Positions 9,073 to 18,668 are shown, counted from the stretch's first letter. The stretch is DNA of 64,000 nt from JANWYT01 sp034437555 (GCA_034437555.1 DAOTTQ010000029.1:186001-250000), one strand, 5' to 3'. The notes: generated from the letters alone by a model not told the origin. Numbers and translations are program-made.

Positions 9073-9627
9073 TTATGGTGCTTTGAAGCAAACGCTGGTG
9101 TGGTCGTTGACCATGCCACAGGCTTGCATATAAGCGTAACAGATGGTTGCTCCCGCAAATGTAAAGCCGTGTTTCTTTAGGTCTTTGCTCATGGCTTGTG
9201 ATTCGGGGGTTTCTTCGGGAATATCTGCAATGGTGCGAAAGTAATTAATGCGTGGCTCACCCTCAACGAATTGCCAAATATAGGGGCTGAATGCACCTTT
9301 TTTGTCGATTAAATCAAGATAAGCACGCGCATTGCGGATAAAGGCGTTTACTTTTAGGCGGTTGCGAATGATGTTTGCATTTTGCAATAGCTCGGCTATT
9401 TTAGACTCATCGTAGCGCACTATCTTTTCAGCATCAAAGTTATCAAAGGCAAGGCGATAGCTTTCACGCTTTTTGAGGACGGTAATCCAACTTAACCCTG
9501 CTTGCGCGCCCTCCAAGAGGAGCATTTCAAACAAGCGACGTTCGTCGTAAGCAGGGATGCCCCACTCGTTATCATGATAATCGATGTAAATGGGGTCTTG
9601 AGTACACCATTCGCACCGATTAGCCAT
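9073..9627 (-). CDS. tag: DNA-3-methyladenine glycosylase I
   Basis: Removes 3-methyladenine from alkylated DNA in base-excision repair. The 184 aa length is typical. It opens MANRCEWCTQDP and has HDNEWGIP, then LEGAQAGLSW carrying the Glu (E39) that contacts the base. The four zinc ligands known for E. coli Tag (Cys4, His17, His175, Cys179) correspond to C5, H18, H176 and C180. The start overlaps the end of the upstream PPOX-family gene by eight bases, so the two are probably co-transcribed. Confidence 0.96.
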   Translation of the reverse strand: MANRCEWCTQDPIYIDYHDNEWGIPAYDERRLFEMLLLEGAQAGLSWITVLKKRESYRLAFDNFDAEKIVRYDESKIAELLQNANIIRNRLKVNAFIRNARAYLDLIDKKGAFSPYIWQFVEGEPRINYFRTIADIPEETPESQAMSKDLKKHGFTFAGATICYAYMQACGMVNDHTSVCFKAP

Positions 9628-10030
9628 TTGACAAAACCTTAAAGGGTTTAATTTTGTAAATCACGCGCGTTTCTTTGAATTGTTGTTCGGGATTATTGCT
9701 GTAATAGTCCTCACGCCCTACATAGTGCTTGGACAGTTTGCTGATGTGCGCTATCCCACCTTCTTCTGTGCTTTCTACCACTTCACCGCGAACTTCTATC
9801 CAACGATAGGGGTTTTCGGGGTCAATGACAAGCAGTGTAGCTTTGGGGCGTTCTGTAAGATTTTTGTCCTTTTGTCTACCACGTGCGGTATTTACCAAGA
9901 TATGTGTACCATCAAATTCAAACCAAACGGGTGTTGCTTGAGGATGGTTATCGGGCATAACAGTAACAAGGCTGGCGACAATAGGGCGTTCTAAGAGGTC
10001 TTTGTGTTCTTCTCGAATAACAACAGACAT
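9620..10030 (-). CDS. PPOX-class (pyridoxamine oxidase-like) F420/flavin-dependent enzyme
   Basis: Split-barrel flavin/F420-binding protein, 136 aa from the chosen start. The N-terminus (LLERPIVASLVTVMPDNHPQ), the VWFEFDGTHILVNTARGRQK segment and YRWIEVRGEVVE match the family of PPOX-class F420-dependent proteins. ATG 10030 is preferred over an upstream start at 10075 because GGAGAGAA stands before it and family members begin here. Substrate unknown; F420 rather than FMN is inferred from the family, not visible directly. Confidence 0.85.
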   Translation of the reverse strand: MSVVIREEHKDLLERPIVASLVTVMPDNHPQATPVWFEFDGTHILVNTARGRQKDKNLTERPKATLLVIDPENPYRWIEVRGEVVESTEEGGIAHISKLSKHYVGREDYYSNNPEQQFKETRVIYKIKPFKVLSNG

Positions 10031-10083
10031 GGTGTATTCTCTCCGTGATGTGAGGACAGGCTGTAACATGCTCATTTTACGAT

Positions 10084-10111
10084 AAAATCACAGGGTTTTG
10101 TCTGTGATTTT
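10084..10111 (-). terminator. Hairpin terminator downstream of the P450 gene
   Basis: A perfect 10-bp inverted repeat (AAAATCACAG / CTGTGATTTT, 8-base loop) nine bases after the P450 stop, ending in TTTT on the minus strand. It separates P450 from the PPOX/tag pair. Confidence 0.7.
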
Positions 10112-10119
10112 GGTTAGTG

Positions 10120-11496
10120 TTAGAGACTGTGTTTTTCTGTGATGCGTACTTTGAACTTATTGCCCGGATTGGGTGTGGGGAAAGTAACGATGGGGACTTC
10201 GTAATCGGGGGTTTCTAGTTCAAAGCGTACTTGCTTTAGCAGGGTGGCAATGTTGACCATCATCTGCACTTCTGCCAAGCCTGCGCCTAAGCAGGTGTGC
10301 GCCCCCAATGTATAGGGGGCAAAGGTGTGTGGCTGTGGTTTATTATTTACGAATCGGTCAATATTGAAACTGTGTGGTTCTGGAAAGTATTCTGGCAAGA
10401 AGTGTGTGACGGTTTGAGCAAACATAACTTCTGTACCAACAGGGACACGATAGCCCCCGAATTCAAATTCTGTGAGCGCAGTACGTGGGGTGAAGGGTGC
10501 TACAGGATACATTCTTAGCACTTCTAGGACGGTGGCATGAAGCACTTCTAGCGAGCGATAGGCATTGTAATCGGTGACATCGGGTAGCTTTTCATCAAGT
10601 TCTTCTGTTATTCGCTCTAGTACAGTGGGATTTTTGGCAAGGGCGTAGATAAAGAAACCGATCGTGTTTGCCACAGTGTCCATGCCCGCAAAGAATGACC
10701 CAAGAATGAGCATCAAAAGGTCGCCATCGTTGAACTCTTCGCCATCGGGACGCTTGGATGCTAAAATGTCATCTAACAGGTCGGACTTTCGCTTACCTTC
10801 ACTAAGAGGATTATCGAGATGAAACTGTTTTACTTCTTGGCTGAATTTTTTTAAGTTACCAAACGCTTGGCGATGGCGTGGGCGTTTAAGCATAATGGGA
10901 TGCCATACTTTGAGAACATGAACATTCATGAGAGTTTGTAACGCTACCCGAATATCGTGAAAATACTGTTCAGAAGGCGTGTTCATGGCGATGATGCCAA
11001 GCTGGTTCGTGACAAAGCGTTGGCAAAACTCTTGAACGGGAAGCGATTGACCCACTTGTAAGGGGTGAATGGCATTGTTTACTATACTTACAACTTCGGG
11101 CAATGCATTGGCAATGGAGGTTCTGGAATAACCGCTGCGTAAAACACGGCGCATGTGTCTATGGGGATCACCATCTAGGGCGGTGATGAGAACATCAGAC
11201 CCCATATCTTGTCCGAATTGCCAAAACAATTTTTCGCTACCTACGGTGTTATTGGCATCGCCACTTAAAAACCGATTGGCTTCATGACCCGCTAGTACAG
11301 TGTATTTAACAAAGCCCATTTGCATACGAAAGGCATGACCATATTCGTGATATAAGCTGACAATGTGGCTTACAGCATTTTTAGTAAGACTAAGCGAACT
11401 CCCAATAAGTGGAAGTTCTTTTACTTGAGGGGGTAGGGGTGCAGTGGTTGGCTGAATTTGCCAATCGACATTTTTAGTGATTTGTTGGCTAGACAT
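10120..11496 (-). CDS. Cytochrome P450
   Basis: Heme-thiolate monooxygenase, 458 aa. Visible signatures are the I-helix oxygen-activating motif AGMDTVANTIGF, the ExxR motif EVLRMYP (about residue 328) and the heme loop PYTLGAHTCLGAG with the axial Cys at about residue 400. No membrane anchor is evident, so it is a soluble bacterial type. No ferredoxin or reductase gene lies beside it. Substrate is unknown; the window offers no biosynthetic cluster around it. Confidence 0.96.
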   Translation of the reverse strand: MSSQQITKNVDWQIQPTTAPLPPQVKELPLIGSSLSLTKNAVSHIVSLYHEYGHAFRMQMGFVKYTVLAGHEANRFLSGDANNTVGSEKLFWQFGQDMGSDVLITALDGDPHRHMRRVLRSGYSRTSIANALPEVVSIVNNAIHPLQVGQSLPVQEFCQRFVTNQLGIIAMNTPSEQYFHDIRVALQTLMNVHVLKVWHPIMLKRPRHRQAFGNLKKFSQEVKQFHLDNPLSEGKRKSDLLDDILASKRPDGEEFNDGDLLMLILGSFFAGMDTVANTIGFFIYALAKNPTVLERITEELDEKLPDVTDYNAYRSLEVLHATVLEVLRMYPVAPFTPRTALTEFEFGGYRVPVGTEVMFAQTVTHFLPEYFPEPHSFNIDRFVNNKPQPHTFAPYTLGAHTCLGAGLAEVQMMVNIATLLKQVRFELETPDYEVPIVTFPTPNPGNKFKVRITEKHSL

Positions 11497-11574
11497 GCAA
11501 TGAACCTCTCATAATAAAATGGAAAAGTGTTTAATTATATTCTAGCTTACTTTTGTGTGTGCGAGATGGTCAGA

Positions 11575-11604
11575 AATAAAAAACCCCAAACAATTTGTTT
11601 GGGG
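11575..11604 (-). terminator. Terminator after tRNA-Asp
   Basis: A perfect 8-bp stem CCCCAAAC/GTTTGGGG (5-base loop) starts eight bases past the tRNA 3' end. On the minus strand it is followed by TTTTTTATTTC. Confidence 0.8.
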
Positions 11605-11612
11605 TTTTTTCA

Positions 11613-11686
11613 CGGAAGCGACGGGATTCGAACCCGCGGTCTCCACCTTGACAGGGTGGCATGTTGGGCCGCTACACCACGCCTCC
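11613..11686 (-). tRNA. tRNA-Asp (GTC anticodon)
   Basis: A full cloverleaf can be drawn. The acceptor GGAGGCG pairs with CGCTTCC (one G-U), the D arm is GTGT/ACAT, and the anticodon stem CCACC/GGTGG holds loop CTGTCAA with anticodon GTC (complement at 11650-11652). The T arm GCGGG-TTCGAAT-CCCGT follows, and the discriminator base is G. CCA is not encoded. It has its own promoter and terminator, so it is a monocistronic tRNA. Confidence 0.97.
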
Positions 11687-11706
11687 ATTACTTCATAACG
11701 TTGTGA

Positions 11707-11735
11707 ATAATATCACGACTTTGGGGGTGCGTCAA
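11707..11735 (-). promoter_or_regulatory. Strong promoter for tRNA-Asp
   Basis: On the minus strand TTGACG and TATTAT are separated by exactly 17 bases, with the -10 box 20 bases from the tRNA 5' end. Both boxes are near consensus, as usual for tRNA genes. Confidence 0.85.
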
Positions 11736-11738
11736 GGT

Positions 11739-11776
11739 AAAAAAAGAGTAAATTACCTCTCTTGGAAATTTACTCT
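11739..11776 (-). terminator. Minus-strand terminator upstream of the tRNA-Asp promoter
   Basis: A perfect 10-bp inverted repeat (AGAGTAAATT / AATTTACTCT, 12-base loop) is followed by six T on the minus strand. No gene was found ending here. It may shield the tRNA promoter from antisense transcription out of the RND gene or end a short unrecognised RNA. Confidence 0.55.
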
Positions 11777-11782
11777 GTTGTG

Positions 11783-11810
11783 TTGTAAAATGGTCATCGT
11801 GTTTTATAAC
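11783..11810 (+). promoter_or_regulatory. Possible promoter of the RND transporter gene
   Basis: TTGTAA and TATAAC are 16 bases apart, 72 bases upstream of the start codon. Match to consensus is moderate. Confidence 0.4.
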
Positions 11811-11882
11811 ACTCCTACTTAAACCCTTTTTGCCAATTTTGCTACTAACGTTGTCTATACACATCTGGGAGTTTGATGGCTT

Positions 11883-14800
11883 ATGAAGTCGTTCTTTAAT
11901 GTTGTAACGCGCTTATCGCTTCGTTTTAGGGCGGTAACATTGTCTTTGGTTGTGGTAATTTTGGCTTTAGGGGGTGTGGCGGGCTCACAACTCAAGCAGG
12001 AATTGCTTCCACCTATTGAGTTTCCGCAAACGTTTATCCTTGCTCAAGCATCAGGGATGACAAGTGAACAAGTCTTAAATGTGGTGACAAATCGTATTGA
12101 GGCTGAAATTTCTAAAGTACCAGAAGTTGTAAACCTTGAATCGACAACGACAAGTGCTATTGGGGCGGTGATTATTGCCTCGAATGACTTTGGGCTAAAC
12201 CAGGCAAAATTGCGTGGAGATATGCAACGTGCGATTGATACGGTTTGGTTTCCATCGCGTGAATTTCGCGCTACCGAAGGCGAAGATGTTCAAGCCTTTG
12301 CAACCGCACGACTAGAAGAACTTTCTCCAGATGTTTGGTTGTATTTACAACAACGCAATGGAAACTTCTTGTTTGAGCTACGCCCAGAAGTGTGGGCAAG
12401 CCTTTCTGAGGAGTCTTTGAACGCTATTTTGGGATATTTAGCCAACCAAGTGCTAGAAACTGGTGGCGATAAAACAGCCCTAGAGCGTCTAGTAGAGCAA
12501 GAAATTGTGCCTCAATTAAATGCAGCGGCACAGGTGGCTAACATCCAAGTTGCGGGTGGACAAGCCTTACCGGGTGAGGAAAGCGTTTTTGGTGGCACAG
12601 TAGATGACAACGAACCTCGTAGCTATCTACTACAACTTTCGCCTAATGTGTGGCGTGCCATACAAGCACGTGTAAATAGGTTGGGGGCGCAAGATAATAC
12701 TGCTGTTGAAAGTCTTAAAGCCAATGCGTATGTTTTGCCAGAAAGTATTCCTGCTCTTCCAACAGGATGGCAAACGAAGGGCTTTAGCACAGCGCAAGAC
12801 TTGCAAGAAATGCAAACAGGAACGCGGTCTAGTGCTGTTGTGCTATCTGACTTTTTGAATACAGGTGTGATTCGTGGTTCTTTAGGGCAAACGGACGACC
12901 TAACAGCGGACGATATTACACGCATGTTGGCAATTGACCCTAGCATGGTGGAACACTTTAATGCAGAACAGCTCGTGTCACTATCTAGCGAGGCATTTAA
13001 TGCATTACCCCGAGACTTTATTGCGGGGCTAGACGGCTTTACACAAGATGAACTGGTGGCACTCGAAATCTCACGGTCATTCGTGGGTGTAGATTTTGTG
13101 CCTGCCCCTGTGAATTTACCGAATTCTTGGCGGATTCAACCCCCACAAATTATCACGTTTAGCTTGGCAAGTATTCCTTTGGCAACCTTTAGTGTGTTTA
13201 GCACAGCAGAAGTTGTTGAGACAGTTTCTATTCCAACCACCGAGAATACACCTAGTACAGTAACTGAAACACCGACTGGAACTGCATCTTTGGAAACAAC
13301 TTTGCCAGAAGGAGAACCGTTACCCCAGCTCTTTACGCTGATTGGTGGGTTCTTTGGTGCGCAATTAGACACGACAGATGACTTAATTCGGATTACACTT
13401 TCGGGCGATATTGCCGAGCAATTTGGTATTACAGAACTACGTGGGGCGGATTTCTTTAACCAACTAACGCAACTTTCGGGTACGCTGGCAGGGGGAGGCG
13501 CAGAGGGTGCAACGGCGGGCTTTGGCGATGTGAACATTGCTGAATTTGTACCTGCATTGACCGAATGTGGGGTTGGGCTTCTTGACGTTGACCTACAAAA
13601 CCTCAATTTAGCAGCGATTGTCATTGGGTGCGTTAGCCCAGAAATGATGACCTATTTGGTGGCAAATGACCCACAATTCTTGCCTGCGCTTAATAGCACC
13701 GTGTTTGATTACTTGCGCGATGATGTGTTGGCGTTGGAAGGTGTTACGCCTCCCCTAAGTGATGCATGGAGAGCCTTAACCGAACAATTGCGCGATGCAG
13801 ATTTGCCTTTAGCAACTGCGTTTGATGTGGTGGCTTTGGGTGATGGTTCGCCCTCTTCTGTATTGAATAAACTCAATGCAAGTGTTCCGCAGGCATTTTC
13901 TGGCTATGAAGTGCGTATTTTGGATGGCATTAGTGTGGGCGTGGCTCGCTACTTTGTCATTAAAGAACCCAACTTCTTTGCAAACTTGGATGAAGCTGTG
14001 GTGGTGAAACTTTCGCCCGAAATTTTGAGCCTGATTCCTGCTGAAATAGTTGCGGTATATGGGGCAACAACAATTGAAACAATACAGGGGGTTATTAGTG
14101 GCGTTTTGCCTTCGGCCGCGGTTACATTGGCTGAACGGTATGTGACGGATAGTAATGTACCTCCCACAGACCCTACCGCCCCTGTACTTAATTCGGAATG
14201 GCAACAGCTGGTGTCGTTTGTGACGGTTGACCAACTGGATAATGCTTCTGATTTCTTTAGGTTGCCTGCGACGAGTGGCACACCTGCACAGTTTATCAAT
14301 AACTTGATGGTGCAAGCACCGCCCGCATTTGCTAGAAGCCTTGTAAACGGGCTGAGTGCTGAAGCTGTTGCTTATATTGAGGGACGTGATGCAACGTTCT
14401 CGGAGAGTTTATCGGTGGTTGTGCTGCAAGGACTTAATGCCGATACGTTGGCGAGCTTGCCTAGTGCAATTCAAGATAGAGCAACGGCAGGTGAAATCTT
14501 TATTCCTACGAATAGAGTAACACGAACGAATGGTTCACCAAGCCTGTTGGTGACTATTACGAAAGACCAAAATGCAAACACGGTCGAAGCGTTCTATGCG
14601 GTGAAGGCGATTGTTGAAGCTATTGACGCTGAAAACGATGAAATTGCTGTGGTTGTTGCCTTTGAGCAATCTAGCTTTGTGGAGGAATCTATCAGCGGTG
14701 TTGTACGTGAAGGCACACTGGGCGCGTTCTTTGCTGTGATTGTTATTTTGGTGTTCTTGAGCAGTGGGGCATGGAGCGCAAACGGACGGCGTGTTACTGG

Positions 14801-17162
14801 GATTGCAATTACAGTGGTTGGTTTCTTGTTCTTAGCGTTGCTTGTTGGATTGGGATTGTCAGCTGCTAATGGTGACGTGGCAACGGCTTGGAACGGTGCA
14901 GACACTGTCTTTAGAGTGCTAGGGATAGGTGCTATTCTGGTTGGGCTGTGGATTACCTTTGGGCGTGGTAACGTGGCGTATCCTGCTTGGCGTAGTACGC
15001 TGGTGATTGCGGTTAGTATTCCACTTTCTGTAGCGGTGTCTTTAGCCATGATGCGCTGGTTTCCCCCATTGGTTAATGGGCTTTTTGCACCGATGGCAGA
15101 AGACGGTAACGCCTTCTTTACGTTCTTGTTGCGCCTTGCACCTGCGAATCTGACACTTAATATCATGACCCTTTCAGGTTTGACGGTGGCTGTGGGGCGT
15201 GTTGTTGATGATTCGATTGTCGTGCTGGAAAATATCACGCGACAAATGCAACAAGGCACCATGACAAAGTACGAAGCGATTATAAGCGGTGTTAAGGACG
15301 TAAGTTCGGCGATTTTCTCGGCGACCATGATTACCGTGATTGTATTCTTGCCACTGGGCTTAACGGGTGGTTTGGTAGGTGAGTTCTTCTTGCCCTTTGG
15401 TTTGGCAGTTACTTACTCGCTGATTGCTTCGTTTATTGTGGCGATTACGGTTGTGCCGGTGCTGGTAGAAATGTTTATCAGCGAGAATGACAATACGGAA
15501 GAAGAGAATGCTTCTGAGGGTAGATTACAACGGGCTTATGTGGCTTCGTTGAAGCTGGCACTAAAGAACCCATTCACTATGGTGTTTGTTTTGGTGGTTG
15601 CGTTTGCCTCGGCAGCAGCAGGGTTTGGGCTTTTTGCTACACGCCCGGCGACGTTCTTGCCTGATTTTGGTGAACCTCAAATTTCTATCAATTTGAATTT
15701 GCCACAGGGAACAAGAGTATTAGAAACAGATGCTGTAGCCCGACAATTGGAAACGCTAGTGCGTGATGTGGTTGGGGATGATTTAGACACGCTTCAAACG
15801 ATTGTCGCGGGTGGTGGCTTAGATTTATCTGCGCTTATTGGTGGTGGCGGGGGTGTGTCCGAAAACATCGGGCAACTTACTGTTACTATTAAATCGGGTG
15901 ATGAGGCACTTTTAGATGAGTATACACGCACCTTGCGTGAGGAAAGCCTAAAATTGTTGGGTGAGGAGACTGTTTCGGTATCTAAAACTAACCTTACAAG
16001 CCAAGGGTTTGGTTCTTTTGAAATGGTGCTTTCGGGGAGTGACCAAAGCGAATTGGCACGCCTTGACCAATGTATTTTGAATGCATTGGGAACAGTAGAA
16101 GGCTTGGCGAATGTGTCGAGTAACCTGTCTTCGGCAGGTTTGGCAACGGCTACATGCCCTACACTAAGCTACAGTGGGACGCTTGGGGACAATGAAACTA
16201 TAGAAGCCGACATTGTGACTGCGATAACACGAGCCGTTTCTCCTGCAAAGGTGATTGTGCGTGTGCTAACTGTAGATAGCTTGGTCATTGAAGTTTCTTC
16301 TGTGGATGATGCTGTTCTGACGCAGTTTGAAAGCCAAATTGAAGAGGCGATTGCGGGTGTAGATGGCGTATCCGACTTGGTGGCAACCGAACACGTGGCT
16401 TCTGAGTCTACAGGAGAGCAAGGCGCGGTGGTTTATTTTAGAATTAACGGAGACCCTGCACTAAGCTATGCGGGCGAGATTGAAACCGAAGATACAATTA
16501 ATCTGGTGACACGTGCCATTGAGACTGTGCAAGGTTCTGTGGAATTGCCAGAGGGTTATACCATTGGGCAGGGCTTTGATAGCCAATTCCAAACAGAGGG
16601 CTTTGCGGGTATTTTTGTGGCGATTGGTATTGCAGGAGCGATTGTATGTGCGATTTTGGTCTTGGTGTTTGGTTCACCTGTTTATTGGCTGGCGGTTATC
16701 CTGAGTGTGGTTGTTGCGCCCGTGGGGGCGGCGATTGCACTGACATTGAGTGACCGCGAACTAGGGATTTCGTCTCTGATTGGCTTGCTGATGCTTTTGG
16801 GACTAGTGGTGACGAATGCAGTGGTGCTAATAGACCGTGTAGGATCAAATCGTAGTGAACGTAAGATGTCTACCTACGATGCTTTGATCGAAGCAGGGAG
16901 TCGTCGTTTGCGCCCCATTTTAATGACGGCATTAGCGACAATCTTTGCGCTGTTGCCATTGGCGCTAGGGCTAAGTCGTGGTGCGCTGATTGCGGAAAGT
17001 TTGGGGACAGTAGTTATCGGTGGGCTGATTAGTAGTACGTTGCTGACGCTCATCGTTGTGCCAGTGGCGTATTATGTGTTTACGCCTATCCACAATTTCT
17101 TTATACGGAGCGATAGCAATACTCCGTTGCGAGATAGTGTTGCGGAACAAACCGCTGAATAA
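11883..17162 (+). CDS. Giant RND-family (AcrB/MmpL-like) transporter with a huge first periplasmic domain
   Basis: Proton-driven membrane transporter of 1759 aa; AcrB-type members are usually about 1030-1060 aa. TM1 is near residues 15-36 and TM2 near 944-960, so the first extracytoplasmic loop is about 900 residues instead of about 300. The RND proton-relay motif is intact (VGRVVDDSIVVLENI, the two Asp at about 1109-1110). About 90 residues with two more apparent TM segments lie between TM2 and the block starting WRSTLVIAVSIP (about 1036). The second periplasmic loop is of normal size. The extra part of loop 1 has recurring LSPDVW/LRPEVW/LSPNVW/LSPEIL elements and a Thr/Pro-rich linker. No adaptor or outer-membrane channel gene is nearby. 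Substrate unknown. Confidence 0.9.
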   Translation: MKSFFNVVTRLSLRFRAVTLSLVVVILALGGVAGSQLKQELLPPIEFPQTFILAQASGMTSEQVLNVVTNRIEAEISKVPEVVNLESTTTSAIGAVIIASNDFGLNQAKLRGDMQRAIDTVWFPSREFRATEGEDVQAFATARLEELSPDVWLYLQQRNGNFLFELRPEVWASLSEESLNAILGYLANQVLETGGDKTALERLVEQEIVPQLNAAAQVANIQVAGGQALPGEESVFGGTVDDNEPRSYLLQLSPNVWRAIQARVNRLGAQDNTAVESLKANAYVLPESIPALPTGWQTKGFSTAQDLQEMQTGTRSSAVVLSDFLNTGVIRGSLGQTDDLTADDITRMLAIDPSMVEHFNAEQLVSLSSEAFNALPRDFIAGLDGFTQDELVALEISRSFVGVDFVPAPVNLPNSWRIQPPQIITFSLASIPLATFSVFSTAEVVETVSIPTTENTPSTVTETPTGTASLETTLPEGEPLPQLFTLIGGFFGAQLDTTDDLIRITLSGDIAEQFGITELRGADFFNQLTQLSGTLAGGGAEGATAGFGDVNIAEFVPALTECGVGLLDVDLQNLNLAAIVIGCVSPEMMTYLVANDPQFLPALNSTVFDYLRDDVLALEGVTPPLSDAWRALTEQLRDADLPLATAFDVVALGDGSPSSVLNKLNASVPQAFSGYEVRILDGISVGVARYFVIKEPNFFANLDEAVVVKLSPEILSLIPAEIVAVYGATTIETIQGVISGVLPSAAVTLAERYVTDSNVPPTDPTAPVLNSEWQQLVSFVTVDQLDNASDFFRLPATSGTPAQFINNLMVQAPPAFARSLVNGLSAEAVAYIEGRDATFSESLSVVVLQGLNADTLASLPSAIQDRATAGEIFIPTNRVTRTNGSPSLLVTITKDQNANTVEAFYAVKAIVEAIDAENDEIAVVVAFEQSSFVEESISGVVREGTLGAFFAVIVILVFLSSGAWSANGRRVTGIAITVVGFLFLALLVGLGLSAANGDVATAWNGADTVFRVLGIGAILVGLWITFGRGNVAYPAWRSTLVIAVSIPLSVAVSLAMMRWFPPLVNGLFAPMAEDGNAFFTFLLRLAPANLTLNIMTLSGLTVAVGRVVDDSIVVLENITRQMQQGTMTKYEAIISGVKDVSSAIFSATMITVIVFLPLGLTGGLVGEFFLPFGLAVTYSLIASFIVAITVVPVLVEMFISENDNTEEENASEGRLQRAYVASLKLALKNPFTMVFVLVVAFASAAAGFGLFATRPATFLPDFGEPQISINLNLPQGTRVLETDAVARQLETLVRDVVGDDLDTLQTIVAGGGLDLSALIGGGGGVSENIGQLTVTIKSGDEALLDEYTRTLREESLKLLGEETVSVSKTNLTSQGFGSFEMVLSGSDQSELARLDQCILNALGTVEGLANVSSNLSSAGLATATCPTLSYSGTLGDNETIEADIVTAITRAVSPAKVIVRVLTVDSLVIEVSSVDDAVLTQFESQIEEAIAGVDGVSDLVATEHVASESTGEQGAVVYFRINGDPALSYAGEIETEDTINLVTRAIETVQGSVELPEGYTIGQGFDSQFQTEGFAGIFVAIGIAGAIVCAILVLVFGSPVYWLAVILSVVVAPVGAAIALTLSDRELGISSLIGLLMLLGLVVTNAVVLIDRVGSNRSERKMSTYDALIEAGSRRLRPILMTALATIFALLPLALGLSRGALIAESLGTVVIGGLISSTLLTLIVVPVAYYVFTPIHNFFIRSDSNTPLRDSVAEQTAE

Positions 17163-17171
17163 GACATAGGA

Positions 17172-17206
17172 AAACAAAAAGGCGCATTATGCGCCTTTTT
17201 GTTTTA
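17172..17206. terminator. Bidirectional terminator between RND and oxoamine synthase genes
   Basis: A perfect 16-bp inverted repeat with GGCGCA/TGCGCC core, 3-base loop, A-rich on one side and T-rich on the other. It serves both convergent genes. Confidence 0.9.
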
Positions 17207-17219
17207 TAGCAAAAGTTTG

Positions 17220-18419
17220 TTAGACTTCGTGTTTGTTTGGAATGAGGTCTAGGTTTTCGCCAACCGTTTTGAACGCTACGAGTGCGCGGTCTAAAAGGTC
17301 GTGGGTGTGTGTTGCCATGTAACTGGTGCGTAATAGGCTGGCATTGGGTGGGGTAGCAGGCGGTACAACTGGGTTCGTATAGACACCATTTTCAATCAGG
17401 GCTGCCCACGCGATGCCTGTTAAGTATTGGTCACCAATGATGACGGGAATAATGGGTGTGGTGCTATTGGCGATGTTGTAGCCTAGTTCTTTAAGCCCTG
17501 CACGCATGTAGTCAGCGTTATCCCACACTTTTTGAACGTGCTGCGGTTCTGTTTCGATGATGTCTAGGGCGGCAAGAACGGCAGCTGCACTGGGTGCTGG
17601 CAAAGCCGCCGAGAAGATAAGCGAGCGAGCATGATGCTGGATGTAGTGAATTACATCGGCAGAGCCTGCAATAAAACCCCCGATGGAAGCAAAACTCTTG
17701 CTGAATGTTCCCATGACGAGGTCAACTTGGTCTTGAATACCATAGTGATAAGATGTTCCGCGCCCGCCACCCGTAACGCCAATACCGTGAGCATCGTCTA
17801 CCATTAGACGCGCCCCATACTTTTTGCATACTTCGGCAATTTGGGGAAGGGGTGCAAGATCGCCACCCATGCTATAAACACCGTCTACAATGACTAACTT
17901 GCCAGATTCGGCGGGAATTTGGCTAAGAACGCGCTCTAAATCTTCAACATCGTTGTGTTTGAAGCGTTTCATGTCACCACGAGACATCATAACACCATCA
18001 ACGACGCAAGCGTGGGCTTCTTTGTCGAGGATGGCGACATCGCCCTTGGCAAGGATAGCTGTAATTGTGCCAACGTTGGTTTGGTAGCCTGTTGAGAAAA
18101 CGAGAGCTGCTTCCATGTTGACGAATTTGGCAAGACGGCGTTCTAGTTCTAGGTGAAGCTCTAGTGTGCCATTAAGAAAACGTGAACCTGTGACGCTAGT
18201 GCCATAACGCGCGAGGGCTACTGCGGCTGCATCACGAACTCTTTGGTCTGTGGTTAGCCCTAGATAGTTATTAGAGCCAAGCATCACGACTTCTTTACCC
18301 TCAAATGTAGCTGTTACACCTTCAGAATCGCTGAGGGCGCGAAAATAAGGGTAAATGCCAAGAGCCATGGCTTCTTTGGCGGCGGTAAAGGACTTAATTT
18401 TATCAAATAAATCTGCCAC
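17220..18419 (-). CDS. Alpha-oxoamine synthase (KBL / BioF / serine palmitoyltransferase-like)
   Basis: PLP enzyme that condenses an amino acid with an acyl-CoA with loss of CO2 (399 aa). The PLP Schiff-base Lys is K241 in GTFSKSFASIGGF; DDAHGIG (D208-H211) and the stacking His in KEAHACVVDG (H136) are present. The N-terminal block GSNNYLGLTTDQ and TSVTGSRFLNGTLELH resembles bacterial serine palmitoyltransferases as much as 2-amino-3-ketobutyrate CoA ligase. No biotin genes or threonine dehydrogenase lie near, so the exact acyl donor (acetyl, pimeloyl or palmitoyl) cannot be assigned. It ends in a bidirectional terminator. Confidence 0.9.
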   Translation of the reverse strand: MADLFDKIKSFTAAKEAMALGIYPYFRALSDSEGVTATFEGKEVVMLGSNNYLGLTTDQRVRDAAAVALARYGTSVTGSRFLNGTLELHLELERRLAKFVNMEAALVFSTGYQTNVGTITAILAKGDVAILDKEAHACVVDGVMMSRGDMKRFKHNDVEDLERVLSQIPAESGKLVIVDGVYSMGGDLAPLPQIAEVCKKYGARLMVDDAHGIGVTGGGRGTSYHYGIQDQVDLVMGTFSKSFASIGGFIAGSADVIHYIQHHARSLIFSAALPAPSAAAVLAALDIIETEPQHVQKVWDNADYMRAGLKELGYNIANSTTPIIPVIIGDQYLTGIAWAALIENGVYTNPVVPPATPPNASLLRTSYMATHTHDLLDRALVAFKTVGENLDLIPNKHEV

Positions 18420-18602
18420 AGAGTTACTCCTACATTACTACTCATACTACAGGTATTTAACAAGAAAGGGGTGAGCCTTTTTGGTTTAAGATGCGTCATT
18501 AAATGATGGTTAGATTAGTTGACATAGTGTAACATATTTCCAAAGTTTCACAACGCATGAGTTAGACTGGTATATATAACCCTGCCTTGTGAAATTAGTT
18601 AC

Positions 18603-18632
18603 TTGCGAAATGGGCATGAGATAAGTTACAAT
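18603..18632 (+). promoter_or_regulatory. Promoter of the small membrane protein gene
   Basis: TTGCGA and TACAAT are separated by 18 bases, about 36 bases upstream of the start codon. Confidence 0.5.
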
Positions 18633-18668
18633 TTAGCCATGTAGCGATGCCATTGGGAGAATTAAAAG

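Noticed and set aside
14594..15328. Long open frame (244 codons) on the minus strand inside the RND gene
   Set aside because: It mirrors the RND reading frame, has no ribosome-binding site and low-complexity Ser/Thr/Ala composition; it is a shadow frame.
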